64,000 bases of DNA, taken from positions 222,559,473 to 222,623,472 of the forward strand of contig JARYHS010011408.1 of the NCBI GenBank assembly GCA_031002005.1, given 5' to 3'. Position numbers and translations under genes: made by a program. This DNA comes from Vandiemenella viatica. Lineage: Eukaryota > Arthropoda > Insecta > Orthoptera > Morabidae. This document shows, piece by piece, positions 44,534 to 56,600 of the stretch. The notes under the pieces are model-generated. The model saw only the letters and a list, made by a program, of their open reading frames with translations, searched no databases and was not told where the DNA came from. Numbering within the stretch: the first letter of the stretch is position 1; every line of letters starts with the position of its first letter.

Positions 44534-47062
44534 ATGTCAGATATTCAAACCTGTAGCGTAGGGTTATTTAAAAAATCTGACTGTTTCCAAACAACCTACA
44601 CACCTTCAAAAAAGTTACAACCGTTATCTGAATTGAGTGAGGAAGAAAAAGATTTGATCCACTTACGATCTGGAATTAATCTGTGTGAATTTAAGAATAT
44701 ATGTTCACACCACAGCTACTACTTTTTAAACGTTTTTGAAAAGTATCAAACAACATGTGTAGACCCACTAAAAAAACACAAAAAGCCCATCAAAAAATCA
44801 TTGAGAAGTGTAGGCTTGGATCTTTCTAAACAATTACTGACAAAAAATATTAGCATAAAACCTGGACAAAAGCTTTGCTCAACATGCCGAAACTTTTGTG
44901 AGGAAAAATTAAGAGTTGAAGTCAATGAAAGTGAAACAGATGATGAAGTCATGGTTGAATTAGAATCATTGGAATCCAGAAATGAATCCCTCGTACAAAC
45001 AAACATTGCTCTTGATAATTTAGGTTTAACGCCGATAAAGCTTCATGGCTTGTCAGAACATAGTAAAGGGTCTTATTTTATAAGGAAGGTTAGCAGTATT
45101 GAAAAGACTGCAAAAAAGGCGGTTTCAAAAGAATTAAAATATGATGCACCAAGTTCTGATGCAAGTGTGGTTGAGAAAGCAAAGGATTTTGATGTAATGA
45201 TTTCTCTTATGAAAGAAAAGATTTCATTTGTTGGGAGGTCTAGAAAAATCCAGATTCTGACCTTGGCTCCGGATTCTTGGAGTCGAAATAATGAAAGAAT
45301 TTAATGTAAGTGAGTACATGGTGCGACAAGCTAGAAAGCTAAAATCTGAAAAGGGTATTTTGGAAACTCCTGGTCCAAAAAAAGGTAAAACTCTTTCTGA
45401 AAATACAGTAAGACTTGTAACAGATTTTTATGAAAAGGATGCAAGTTCGAGAGTGCTACCTGGAACAAAAGACAAAGTGTTCAAAAAAATGTGTACATGC
45501 AAAAAAGACTCATTTTGTGTAACTTGAGAGAACTCTATTCTTGTTTCAAATGGGAGAATCCCGAGGTAGAAGTAGGATTTTCAAAATTTTGTTTCTTGAG
45601 ACCTAAATGGTGTATCCTTGCTGGTGCTGCAGGCACACACACTGTATGTGTATGCAGTATCCACCAGAATGTTAAACTATTACTGGATGCTGTGAAAATT
45701 GAAGAATCTTATAAAGACCTAATTAAGATGCTTGTGTGCAACACGGAAAACCAAAACTGCATGCAACGTCATTGCGACAGCTGTCCTGCAAATACTGCAC
45801 TAATTGAGTACTTAACTGAAAAACTAAGTGAAGATTATGATTTGGAAGAAGAAATTGTAATCAGTCAGTGGCTTAACACAGACAGGGCAGAAATGATCAA
45901 ACAGTCTATCAGTGTTGAAGACTACATTTTGTTATTGGTTACGTCATTGGAAAAGCTCACCCCGCACTCGTTTATAGCAAAATCCCAATCAGCAGCCTTT
46001 AAAAGATTGAAAGAAGACCCACCACCCAAAACAGCAATTATTGTGATGGATTTCAGTGAAAATTATTCCTTTGTTATACAAAATGAGATCCAAAGTTACC
46101 ATTGGAATAGAGGTGGTTGTACTCTACACCCAGTTGGAGTTTTTCTAAGAAATGAGGAAAACAATGTTTTTGTTTCCAACCACTGTTTTATTAGTGATGA
46201 CCAAGAACATGACACTGGTTTTGTTAACTTTGTACAAAAAGAAATTAAAAAGTGGCTGTCATGACATCATACTGACATTGACTCAGTTCACTACTTTACA
46301 GATGGTTGTGCTGGGCAGTACAAAAATAGAAACAGTTTTAAAAATTTGACTGAACACGTGAGAGACTTTAATTTGAAGGCCCAACACTCGAAGTTTGCAA
46401 CAAGTCATGGGAAGTCAATTTGTGATGGTCTAGGAGGAACTATTAAAAGAATTTTAAGGAAAGCCAGTCTACAGCTTTAAGACGAAGAACAAATATTGAC
46501 AGCAATCGAAGTGTACAAGTTTTGTGAAAATAATATTGACAACATTCATTTTCACTTTATTGACAAAAAAGAAGCTGATTTGCTACGGTTAAAACTAGAA
46601 AAATGTTTTTCAGCAACCCGAACCATTCCTGGAACAAGAAGTTTTCATAACTTCAAACCACTACCAACAAACAACCTTGAAATTAGAAAGAATACAGATA
46701 GTGTAAAACCCTCCTTTGTCTTTTCTTTCCATTCTTCTTCTGACTGGGTTCGTGTTAAACCATCCATAAATAGCTATGTGGCTGCAAATTATGATGGTAA
46801 CTGGTACTTTGGACTGGTAAAAACAATATTCAATGATGAAGAAGATGCAGAAATTCTATTTCTACATCCTTCAGGACCAGCTGCATCATTTTATTGGCCT
46901 GAAAGAGAAGATTCTTGCATAGTGCCTTTGGAGCACATAGTCTGTGTAGTAGACGCACCTCAATCAAGCGGCACTGGAAGAATGTATTACTTCAAAAAAG
47001 ACTGTATCAAAAGAACTGAAAGCTCTTGGATGAAGTGGAAAAACAGTTTGAATCAGGATTAA
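44534..47062 (+). pseudogene. Broken ~840-codon transposase-like gene, unclassified
   Basis: It opens with 256 clean codons from MSDIQTCSVG. A Cys/His-rich part (CSHHSYYF, CVDPLKKH, CSTCRNFC, about residues 57-120) may bind zinc. Then come VMISLMKEKI, a frameshift near 45285, and NVSEYMVRQARKL with ETPGPKKGK. After a second frameshift near 45490 come KRLILCNLRELY, LRPKWCILAGAAGTHTVCVC and SIHQNVKLLL. IIVMDFSENYSFVIQNEIQS (about 46040), YFTDGCAGQYKNRNSF (about 46295) and SHGKSICDGLGGTIKR (about 46405) look like acidic motifs of a DDE-type core. In-frame stops at 46262 and 46478 follow the same frame to 47062. Related uncharacterised proteins exist in other animals to my recollection. Function as a transposase is inferred from position between the inverted repeats. 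Confidence 0.8.
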
Positions 47063-47187
47063 TGTTTATTAAAAAGACAAGATTACTCAAAAAAATTCAA
47101 TGTTTCAAGCAATCAGTTGGGTTATACATAAGTGTTGTAAGTACACTATCTTTGTACATAATTCTAATGTAATCTACTATAATTAAT

Positions 47188-47715
47188 AAACATGTTAAAA
47201 AGCCATCATTATTTTTGTTTTATCAAGTAGCCTATATGTTTAAGAGTACATTAAAACAAATTTGAGCATTCTATCAGGTCTGAGACTATAGATATTGCAA
47301 TTCTTATAAAACAAAACACCCGTTAAAAAAAAAAAAGAAGAAGAAAAATACGTATAATTTTTTTTCATAGAAAATATTAATATATTTTAATAGTATCATT
47401 TTTATCTTCAAATATGTATAATAAATAAACTTGCTGCAAAAATTCATGATGTTATCTAAAAGAGTTTTTAAGATAAGCAATTTTGAAGTTTTCAATACAA
47501 ATTAAATTTGCCATTTCTGAAGGTTCGGAAAACGCAAAACATAAAAACTTTAAAAATTTATATAAAAAAAAAAAAAAACTACAAGAGATACAGCAAAAAA
47601 AAATTGCAGGTGTTGTCATGATGGTATTGGAACCATTTGAGCCAAATTTCATGAAAATCTAAGGAGGTGGGTGTAAAATTTATTTTTTATTGGGTGATTT
47701 GATGTGGAACGACCC
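47188..47715 (-). repeat. Right terminal inverted repeat of the 8.7-kb transposon
   Basis: This is the reverse complement of 38991-39502, with the same ordered strings (on the plus strand TTTGAGCATTCTATCAGGTC, AAACTTTAAAAATTTATATA, TTCATGAAAATCTAAGGAGG). It contains ATTAATAAACATG, a possible polyadenylation region for the enclosed gene. Confidence 0.88.
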
Positions 47716-47719
47716 TGCT

Positions 47720-48215
47720 AATATCTGCTTTTTCTGTTTTCAAGGTACAACAGACATATGCTGAATGACTGGCAGGATAAGTGATGTACACCTGAGGGAT
47801 CTACTGGCTTATCAGCCACTGTGCCACACAACTAAGGAGGCCCTCCTCCTCCCTGCAAATGTTACAAACTGGTAGACAGAACCAGTCATCACTAAAGAAG
47901 GAGCTATAAATAAGTTGGGATTTAGACAAATGTGTAGTCTGGCTGTTTGTTGCTACTTTAGAGCAAGCAGTCAAAATTGTGTTACTTCTATGTCGAATGG
48001 TGCACCAGTGCATATTTCATAAGCTGAAGGATTTAAAAATATTTGCACACACAAAATATAAAGGAGCTGTAAAGGTAAGAAAATAGGATAATCTTATACT
48101 CGTGAAACACAACTTTGGAATTTCCCAAATGACCTTCTTTTTAACAGGCCTGTAACTTTTAAAATTGAAAATTATTACCAGCTACAATTACTTGATTAAA
48201 ATCAAAACTTTGTTT
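47720..48215. other. Intron sequence, nothing recognised
   Basis: No supported features between the right inverted repeat and the Atg2 exon. Confidence 0.5.
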
Positions 48216-48222
48216 CACTTAC

Positions 48223-48325
48223 TTTCTAATTCGCATTTCAAGAGCTACTCCTGAACTGCTATCTTTTGGAACATGCTCCAGTCTTACAACAGTGTCAATG
48301 AATTTTACTTTCACCCTGCTTAGAA
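48223..48325 (-). CDS. Atg2: Atg2 exon, FIDTVVRLEHVP
   Basis: The 103-bp exon has acceptor TTCTACAG before 48325 and donor GTAAGT at 48222. Two opening bases complete Ile with the single A from the exon at 57441, giving IDS-ILSRVKVKFIDTVV then RLEHVPKDSSSGVALEMRIR. This is one of the most recognisable ATG2 strings (VKVxFxDTVxRxEHVP in the N-terminal rod, shared in style with VPS13). Two bases remain and join the exon at 33360. It was too short to appear as a long open frame. Confidence 0.94.
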
Positions 48326-48329
48326 CTGT

Positions 48330-49775
48330 AGAAGAAGACATATATGTTATCAATTAAAAAATATTTTACTTTTTTTACATACTAAAATGGCAATAATACT
48401 ACTTTAATGAGTTCACAGTTGACTGGTTCAAGGTTACATGTCAGCTACAAATGGTAAAAACACAAAAGCTCAACATTAATGCATATAAACCATAACTACA
48501 CTATAACAGAGATTTTGGTATTTCTATTAAAATACTGACTTTATAAACAAAAGATGAGGGTAGCAAAGAACACATATACACACACAAAAAGATGAACACA
48601 ATTTTACAATATTCAGTTAAAACTATTTGTGCAAAGAGTGTGAGATAACAACCACAGGCCTGAAAAATAAAAATATGTTTGTACAATAATACATTGATAA
48701 AAGAGGAGGACAGCTACAGCATGAGAGTATAAATAATGGAATTGGTTAGCCTGTAAGATAGACTATAATATGATGCATATCACTGACCTTAGCAAAGAGT
48801 GATGTGTTGAGAGGTAGCTGTCATTCGCCATATTGGTTGTAGTCTAGAATGCATAAGGGGCTATATAAAAAGGATTGACATGTCGCAAGAGCCATTTGGC
48901 AAAGGAAGTGTGAACATACTGGGACCTGTCACAACACTGAGAAAGCCAAGGACAACAGGGTGGAATTAGCAAAGACGGGGGTTGTAATTAGACAAAAATA
49001 TCGATGGACACTTATCAATAGCAACATCACGGGAGGAGGGATATCACAGGGCAAGAAGGCAGAGATATGGTGTATGGACGGGTAAGGGCAGGAACATATG
49101 AGATAACAGTGTCTATCAGTGCAAACCATGGCGTGAACGGGTATTGCCCCCCTCCCCTTTTTCCTTCACAGCAAATAAAAATTCTGCACCAAAGTGGTGT
49201 TATGTGCGCCTGCCTACATTTCGCAATACGGACTGTGCAAGATCGGGGACAGAGTACAATTAGTTTAAAGTGTCTGGTGGTTATTCCTAGTGAACTTTCA
49301 CAGAAATCTGCCCCCACCCCCCCCCCCCCGAGCAAATAAATGGCTATAAGTTGCCAGCCATGTAGCAGTGATACAGTAACACTGTGACATTCTTCACACT
49401 GCTACAAATACCAGTGAATAGCTTCCCAGGCAGGTGCCGTGTCTAGCTACTGACTGTCATTAATCAAAATGGGCATCATTAACATTGCATGGTTTCACAG
49501 GGTGAGCCAACATGAAGACAATTGATAGGGCAGATGTGTAATTACACCATTGCATGGCTTCACCATGTGCAGACTATAAGTACATCATTACAGGATGTTA
49601 AATAATGTGGAGTAAACTATCAATAATTATGAAAAAAACAATGCAATTGGTGGAGGTAGAACACAAAACTAGATGCATATATAATAAATAAGTAAGGGAG
49701 CAACAATTGAATAAAACACAAAGAATAAATAAACAATAAGTGATGTGTTTACCGATAGTGTCTAGATGTAAGATG
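48330..49775. other. Intron sequence, mostly unassigned
   Basis: CTATATAAAAAGGATTGACA near 48861 is TATA-like. 49020-49330 is GC-richer, with a poly-C run at 49314-49328. ACACCATTGCATGGTTTCAC-like strings repeat weakly near 49480 and 49545. 49740-49783 belongs to the AGGATAGGGAAA-family body split by the hAT. No gene recognised. Confidence 0.4.
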
Positions 49776-49988
49776 CCCAGTTTCAGTGGCATAGCTAAGG
49801 GGGGAGGTGGTGGTGAGGGCGGTACGCGCCAGTTGTCACCCGTTTGGGGGTGACACCCACAATTCATGAAATGTAATAATAAAAAATAGTGTGATATGAG
49901 AAAGAAATGTTTTCTGTATCCTTTGGTGTCCAACCACTCCTACTTTTATGGTTTTAATTTTTTTTAAGTTCACCTAGCGCCTTTTCAA

Positions 49989-50225
49989 ATGCAGTCCGAT
50001 GCACTGTGCGCTTTTGTTACAGTGGGTTACAATTATTGGCAACACTGCAGACTTAAACAAAGGAAGCATTGCCCTATGGCTCCAAAAAATCACAGGAAAT
50101 CGTACTTGCCATCTGTCACTGTTGCTTGGTTTGATAGAAGTGGCGGTATTTATATGTTAATTGTCCTTGGACGATTATTTACGAAGCGACGTCGTTTTGA
50201 AATTAACGGAAAGATATCCGAGGGT
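49989..50225 (+). other. Possible 5' exon region of the hAT element
   Basis: An open stretch from 49989 ends at GAG|GTAAGT (about 50222), a good donor. The translation (APKNHRKSYLPSVTVAWFDR) does not resemble a zinc finger or any domain I recognise. Non-coding leader is equally possible. Confidence 0.3.
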
Positions 50226-50879
50226 AAGTAGAGAGTTAAATTGTAATTTCTCATAATTATTTAAAGAAAAATGTTTTATTTTCTTCTGAGATTAAATAAA
50301 AAAACAGTCAAGCCTATGTCAGAACTCGCAACATAGTCTAGGCTTCCATTTTCAGATCATGAATTAACCTCAGACGTTTTATGCGTGGCAATAAATTAAA
50401 TTTTTTAATTGTTTCGCCTATTTATCATTCAATTAATTTTCAAGCTAAAATTCACGAGTACCTTGAAGTAGTTTATATGGTTCATAATTTTGAATTTATC
50501 AGCAGACAGATTCATGTAATTATAGAAAAATGTAAATTCGTTTAAATAGAGTACTTTTTGAGTTATCAGATTTACAATTGTTTATAACCACTGGTAAGGT
50601 AAACGTACCTACCTATTGTGACAGTGCACCTATACTCAACATGAAATTGTATCAAGTTCGAATTTAAGCAAATACGATGACTCATGAATTAGCAACATTG
50701 TCAGGTTCCAAGTCAATCCGAATGGGTCCAAGTATTTGGTGATGGTATTGTCTGTAGTTAGTGAACAGTTTTTGTAGAACATATGCTTACCACAGTCTGA
50801 AGCGTGTATCTTGTCAGCAAAATTGCAACGTTGGCAAGCACTTTAACTCTCGGTTCATGTAAGTTTTTTCAGGTGTAAA

Positions 50880-52020
50880 TGTTAATGGGGGCGTAACACT
50901 TTTCCTAAACTGTGAACAATAAAGTTCATGACCTATGTAGCCTTCTGGTGCCTTTAATATTTCATAAATCAGCCACCACATATTCGCCTTATAAACCCCA
51001 AATACGAAGGGAGTAATGAAATAAGTTCACTTAACACAGTTGTTGGATCACACAACAGTTGTATTCTTGATAAAGTTCACTTTTACATTATCGGTACCAG
51101 AATCATGGATAAAACATCAGACAAAGTTCCATTTGAAGATTAACGAGTTAAGCACATTCATAAGAGAAGACAAACTCACTAAGTCCCCCTGACATTAGTG
51201 GGTATACCGCTATGGCATGTTACGACTTGTCGCCATCACTACCGTGTGGAGCGATTTGCTCCGCTGATACGAAGTTAACCGTTTGATTTCTGGAAAACGT
51301 ATGACCAAATCCATGATGGCTGCATGGCCTTTTATAAGCTTCCCAAGGCCTATAATGTCAGCAACTTTTTTCTTTAATTAATATCTCCCAACATACTAAA
51401 TAGTTTAACTTACAATTTCTAAAAGGGCTTCATATGATCACATGCTATGTGTTTTAATTTAATTTAGCATTCAAAAGGGTTTCTGAAGTCTCTTACATCA
51501 CCAGTTAGGCGGGTTTTTACGGGCTACAACGACAATACATCTTTAAAATCTTAATGATCTAACCAACAAATGCTTAAACTTTTTACCAAAACCATTACAT
51601 ATTCATGATCCTCTTAATTTAGGCTATCTACTGATATAAATTTCCAATTGTGTTCCTTTTAGTTAAAAAGTTAATTTTTTGTCTTAATTAAAGCCACTAA
51701 TTAAACTTTGCCAAATTTTGTTTAATTTTACTATCAAAATATTCAGGCTATAGCTGGTGATAAAAGGTCAGCTGTGACTTTACTCAATTAAAAGCTATTT
51801 CAAACCTTAAATTTTTGCTTTCCTAATCGCGTGTTTCAAAACGTAAAGAACCAAATTATCTCTTAAAATAAATTTTTCCGGATATAATGAATACACTTTA
51901 AAATGATTCTTATGATGAGTTTTAACCATGGAAATGAATGCAGGAAAATCCCTTCAAGTTGACAATTACTTTATTCGAAATTTCTAAGTCCAACATAAGC
52001 AACTTCAAAGTCGATCTATA
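50880..52020 (-). repeat. Diverged solo LTR related to the outer LTR element
   Basis: Read on the minus strand, GGACTTAGAAATTTCGA, TCATTTTAAAGTGTATTCAT, TTTTGAAACACGCGATTAGG, CTTTTATCACCAGCTATAGC, CAGTAGATAGCCTAAATTAA and CTTATAAAAGGCCATGCAGC follow the order of the LTR at 42517-43862. Divergence is heavy and the 3' half is hard to align past the TATA-like stretch, so the left boundary is approximate. No second LTR or interior is seen nearby. Confidence 0.75.
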
Positions 52021-52349
52021 GAATATATTATTGCTGGGTATGGCTAGTGGGAATGCTTCTGGTGAACTAAAGGCAACCGTACAGTTTGCTTTGCTTTCTA
52101 TTGAACGAGATTATGCAAATGTGATCACGATGAAACAAATAAGTATATGATTCCGTAGTTTAGACAATAAGAATGTTTTATCATGGAAACCTCTCTGTTG
52201 GATATAGGTACTGAACCTACATCCTTAAGTGTTCCTTAAATTGACATGGATGTCAAACTTTCGTTCCTCAATAAAAATTGAGTTTTAATCATAAACTAAA
52301 CGAATGATCGAGCCATTTACAATATTTTATAGATAAATATATATATAGT

Positions 52350-52510
52350 GTAACAATGAAATCAAGACGCTAAGTAGCGGAAAGGAATACAATTAGGATA
52401 GGGAAATGAGCCACCACTTACCTTTAGATGATGGATGTGGGGTGCGAACACACAGAAAAGACACAAACACAAATAATAAAGCAATTTTTGGGATAAACCC
52501 TCACAGAAAG
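52350..52510 (+). repeat. Copy of the first palindrome's arm
   Basis: GAAATCAAGACGCTAAGTAG, then AGGATAGGGAAATGAGCCAC and ATGATGGATGTGGGGTGCGA closely match 500-640. It is cut at 52508, where an (AT)n tract leads into a second, different family member. Confidence 0.85.
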
Positions 52511-52527
52511 ATATATATATATATATT

Positions 52528-53150
52528 GAACATTAGGATAGGAAAAAAAACCACCGCTTACCAAAGAAGGGGATTCCTGCGGTGTTGGTACACGAAAAAA
52601 ACACACGAACACATAAAGAATAAAATTTTCGAGCATGGCTCTTCCTCAGTAGAAGTGAGATGGCTGCACACGCAAGTGGCCGGCAGCCAACTGCGTGAGC
52701 CACAATGTCAGTGACTCATGGTGGGGGAAAAACAACATGGCAGGAAGTGCGGGTGGGGGTAGAAGAGCACAGGCTGAAAAATGATGATGAATAGCAAGTA
52801 TAAAGCAAAACTGTACACAAGGACCCGTCGCGGAAGGGCAGTATACCTCAGTTAATGGTCCCAAAAGGCCACCAAGTAATTGACACATGTGCAAACAACT
52901 GAAAAAAAAAATCAGAAATTTTAAGTTAAAACTAAAAATAAGCAAAATTTGAAGTCACAATCTATAAAGATAGGCTCTGGTGAGCGGTGGTTCTATGAGA
53001 GAAGGTGGAAGTGAGGGGGATGGGTTGGAGGAAAATTGGTGCTATCTTAAATTTAGACCTGGAGATTGTCTGGTGCCCAGTTGGTACTGATAGGCCATGG
53101 CATGGTGTTAGGGTCCTTAAATTTATACATGGTGTCAGTCTTTGGTACAT
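52528..53150 (+). repeat. Another AGGATAGGG-family element
   Basis: AACATTAGGATAGGAAAAAA, then CCACCGCTTACCAAAGAAGG, ACGAACACATAAAGAATAAA and CTCTTCCTCAGTAGAAGTGA open it. 53000-53090 carries GGTGGAAGTGAGGGGGATGG and GGAGATTGTCTGGTGCCCAG, the shared body block. No inverted partner arm is visible before 53230. Confidence 0.65.
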
Positions 53151-53595
53151 AACAAGTCATATTTATGAGCGTGTAGCTACATATATTATGTCTGACTATT
53201 TCACTACATCATTGCTAAGTACTCCATGAAAGCCAGCAGATATTGCAAACGAATGTTTTTATACTATCTGAACCATTGTTTATTAGTTTTAATTAAATTA
53301 TTTTTATATTTTATTTAGCCTTATTTTTTTATGAAGTAAATTTTTGTAGAGTTACTTCTCTGACATTATCCCCCAGAGATTCACAACTTGTGGGATCCAG
53401 GTACTGAATTTGCACCCATGCGACCTCATCTAGGTTTGGAATTGCTTCTATTTGGACCAAGACATTTCTGTTAACTTTCCTCTAGATTTCCTTTGGTCAA
53501 CTCTTGTCCTTCTTTGACCCTGATGGTATTTTATGGTTACGGAAAGGGTGTCGACTATAGGGGCGAAACGTGTAGACTTTGGGAGCCTGTCGAAT

Positions 53596-54760
53596 GCCCC
53601 GGCTACACGCTCTGTCTTGAGCTCCGTCTTGCATGCACAAACTAGTTTGCGCATGCAAGACGGAGTGTGTGTACGGCAACACGGTAGCACGTGCAAACTT
53701 GTAAGAGCGGCTTGTGCAATCGTTGACTTGCCAAAGATTTGACTACACGGGTTTTCGGCTTGCACAGTTTTTTTCAACAGATATCTCTGAAATGGGTGAC
53801 ATACGAAAGTATACAAAGGAATTTGTACAATTCAGAATTGTACAAATCGTTGCCAGCATTGTGGAAGATTAAATCGAAGGAATATTCTGACTGGGGGGGG
53901 GGGGGGGGGGAACAATCGAAGCTTACCATTTAATGACTGAAAAATTAAAAGAGCTATGTATACTATGTGTTGTTAATTATGCATAAGTACCTTCATTGCA
54001 ATTCAAATATAACTATTTTTGAACGAGTAAGTACATGTAATTTATAACATTGTTCACATTTTTATGTATTATTTGAGTCATTAGGTAACGTTCGTAGTGC
54101 ACACACGTTCCGAGCCTAATGGCCCGTTTTTCTATTTGTGAGCAAGGCAGATGTCGAAATATTGTGTAGTTGTTTGTCAGCATTAGTGTTCTCTCATCGC
54201 ATCCGTCCACTTTGGTATGTGGTGGGTTAATTTCCCTTTCTTTTCTTATTTACCTTATCATACGCAATATTTCCTTGAGCAGTTGTTGTCGGAAAGAAAT
54301 GATCAAAGTTAAGAACTCTCTCAAGTTAGGTGTCGGTACAGACAACATTTACCGCTCATCCTTTTGGTACTATGACTTGTTGAATTTTTAGATGATCAAG
54401 AAGCTGCTTGGACTCCAATATCTCATTTTCAACAAGTCCTGGAATCCAAGGTAAATAATTATTGTGTTTGTAAAAGGGTTTTAGTGCTTTAATAGGAGAT
54501 ACTATTGCCACAGAGCTCATAATTCTTTATTTTTCTTGGTTTGTTTGAATTGAAAATCATGGATAATTTTTAAAAAAATGATTCCATTAAAAAATCTCTT
54601 CTGTTGGCCACATCGTCACAGACTCACAGCTGTCAATACATTAGGTTTGCACAATTTTACCTGTACCGTGTGGCCACTCTTCAGTGTTCCGTCTTTTGTA
54701 CAGTTTTTCACTGCGCAGTTTACCTTCACAAGCAAGACGGAGCGTGTAGCCGGGGCTTAA
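53596..54760. mobile_element. MITE-like element with CCCCGGCTACACGCTC ends
   Basis: CCCCGGCTACACGCTCTGTC at 53596 and GACGGAGCGTGTAGCCGGGG ending near 54759 are inverted repeats. Inside the left end, CTCCGTCTTGCATGC and GCATGCAAGACGGAG form a further inverted pair (about 53622-53665). A run of ~20 G lies at 53893-53912. No transposase frame is present. Similar ~25-bp strings flank it (GTCGACTATAGGGGCG and GTCCACTATAGGAGTA). Confidence 0.7.
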
Positions 54761-54789
54761 TGCAATGTCCACTATAGGAGTAAGTGTAG

Positions 54790-55245
54790 AGGTTCATTTT
54801 TTTGTTTTGTTTTTTTTATTTTTAAATATACAGTGTATGTTAGCATTTCCAATCTGCCAGCAAATGTTGTACAGGTGCATGATGAAATAGAAATTTCAGG
54901 AAAAAAGCATAGTTATTGAACAGTATGGTGACTGACTTCGAAAATGGACAAAAATTCTTAACGTGTCAACAATTGGTGCACATACCTTATCTGTCAATGA
55001 TTAATACAAATTATAGAAAATAATTCTAGGCACTCATGAATGTGATTTTGAATGCTAATTATTGTCTATTTAAGCAATAAAAATAAAAATTTGCAAAGAA
55101 AATTAGAATTTCGCATCACTCATAAGAGAACAATAAAATTATTTTTTCATTAAAATTACGTTATTGCTAACAAAATAAAAGTTCTTCACATTTATTACTA
55201 AGACCATAGGTACAAATAAATATATTATTATCTCCGAGATACTGA
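54790..55245. other. hAT interior, nothing recognised
   Basis: AT-rich sequence between the MITE and the transposase remnant. Confidence 0.4.
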
Positions 55246-55259
55246 TGGATTACGTTTTA

Positions 55260-56600
55260 TTTAGCTGTCTGTACGAAAAAATGAAAAATACCTGGAGGAA
55301 TTCATGTATCGAAGAAGAAACGTAGATTTTAGCAGAGGAAAGCAAAACAAGCTAAAATTGATGCAGTTCAGAATATGTCTGGATTCATCTTGAAATATGT
55401 TACAAAATTAATTATAGCCAAAGTTCATCGAAAGAAACTGATTCTCACCGTGATGCAAGAAATAAATTAGATAAAATCAGTTCATTAAAATCATGAAACA
55501 AACAAGATGCTAAAGAAACAATCTACAGTGCTTAACAGATGTGACACATTGGAGTATACTCATTCTTGGTACTCTTTGTATAGATATCATTAAAAAATGA
55601 AGCTCGTTAGCAAAATTAAATCAGTAAAATATTTCAGTATTATGTTTGATAGCATACCAGACATTTCATACATTGATCAAATGTTTGAAGGAATCGTTTT
55701 GTGAAAACTTATAACAGGAAAGTCGAAGTCAAAAAGGTATTCCTTAGATTTTTTTTCCCTTAAAGGGAAAGAAAGCTGTCAATCTAAGGAATGAAATTTA
55801 TAAGAAGTTTTATGAAGACGGTTTAGATTATGTGATGTGTCTTTATCAAGGTTATTAAAATGCAGCTAATATTAGAAGTGTATGTGGAGGAGAACCAACC
55901 ATTATTATGCCAAAAAATACATGAATAAATAAATAAAGCCATTATTGTTAGATGTACTGGTCCTTTAATTAATTTATGTCGGCTAAACTTTTATTTTCAC
56001 AAAATGCATCTTGCGTAACATTTTTCGAAACCGTAGAAACCATTCTACATAAATTTTTATTTTTTTGTTATTATTATTTTTTTTGTACATCAGCCACTGG
56101 GTAGTGCTTACTAAACACAGCAAATCATCTATTAAAAAATTATCAGTAATGCATTGGATTGCTCATTATAGTGCACTAAAAGAGATAACAGAAATATTTT
56201 TATTAGGTTGTGGTTGTAATTAAAGAATCATATGATCAACAAAAAAATGCGCCCTTATCCCTGTAGTATTTAATTTTACTTTTCTTTTGGGAATGATGTA
56301 CAAAGAGAAGTAAATTATCAGATTAGATTGCAAAGTAAAACCTTCAGCATTGAAGAATCAATGGCAAAAAAAAAAGGCACTTCGTCTTTATATTCAAGAA
56401 AAGTGATGTCATATTGTACAAGGAGCAATAGATCTTGCAACAAAAAATCACAGGATTACATTCCAACAGAACCAAGAGTTCTGTTGTAAAAACGAATGGC
56501 CGATGAATTTATCACTGATGCAGAACTCGCAACGAGAACTGAAAATCAAAAGGATGTGTTGAACTGCCTCAACTGATTCAATACCAAACTTTGAAATAGA
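55260..56600 (+). pseudogene. Broken hAT transposase (TTF/DUF4371 type)
   Basis: In scattered frames: KYFSIMFDSIPDISYIDQM (about 55630), the hAT-type motif around the first catalytic Asp (KYFSIIxDSTPDxSHxDQ); then KAVNLRNEIYKKFYEDGLDY, VMCLYQGYxNAANI (about 55790-55870), matching the RGQSYDNAANM string that holds the second Asp; then HWIAHYSALKEI (about 56155). Later similarity fades. Many stops. The family usually carries an N-terminal TTF zinc finger, not seen here. Confidence 0.8.

Larger units (their letters stand above)
38991..47715 (+). mobile_element. Unclassified DNA transposon with ~0.5-kb inverted repeats
   Basis: The left terminus GGGTCATTCCATGTCAAGTC and the right terminus, read inverted (GGGTCGTTCCACATCAAATC), open imperfect inverted repeats of about 510 and 530 bp. 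TGCT is present on both sides (38987-38990 and 47716-47719), a 4-bp target duplication. Without the LTR nest at 39617-43862 it would be ~4.5 kb. It carries one damaged ~840-codon gene. Sola elements make 4-bp duplications (family knowledge), but I see no protein match I can name, so the superfamily is left open. Confidence 0.85.

Noticed and set aside
44534..45304. Intact host gene rather than a transposon gene
   Set aside because: The frame is clean for 256 codons, but the reading continues with frameshifts and stops to 47062, and the whole lies between inverted repeats with a target duplication.
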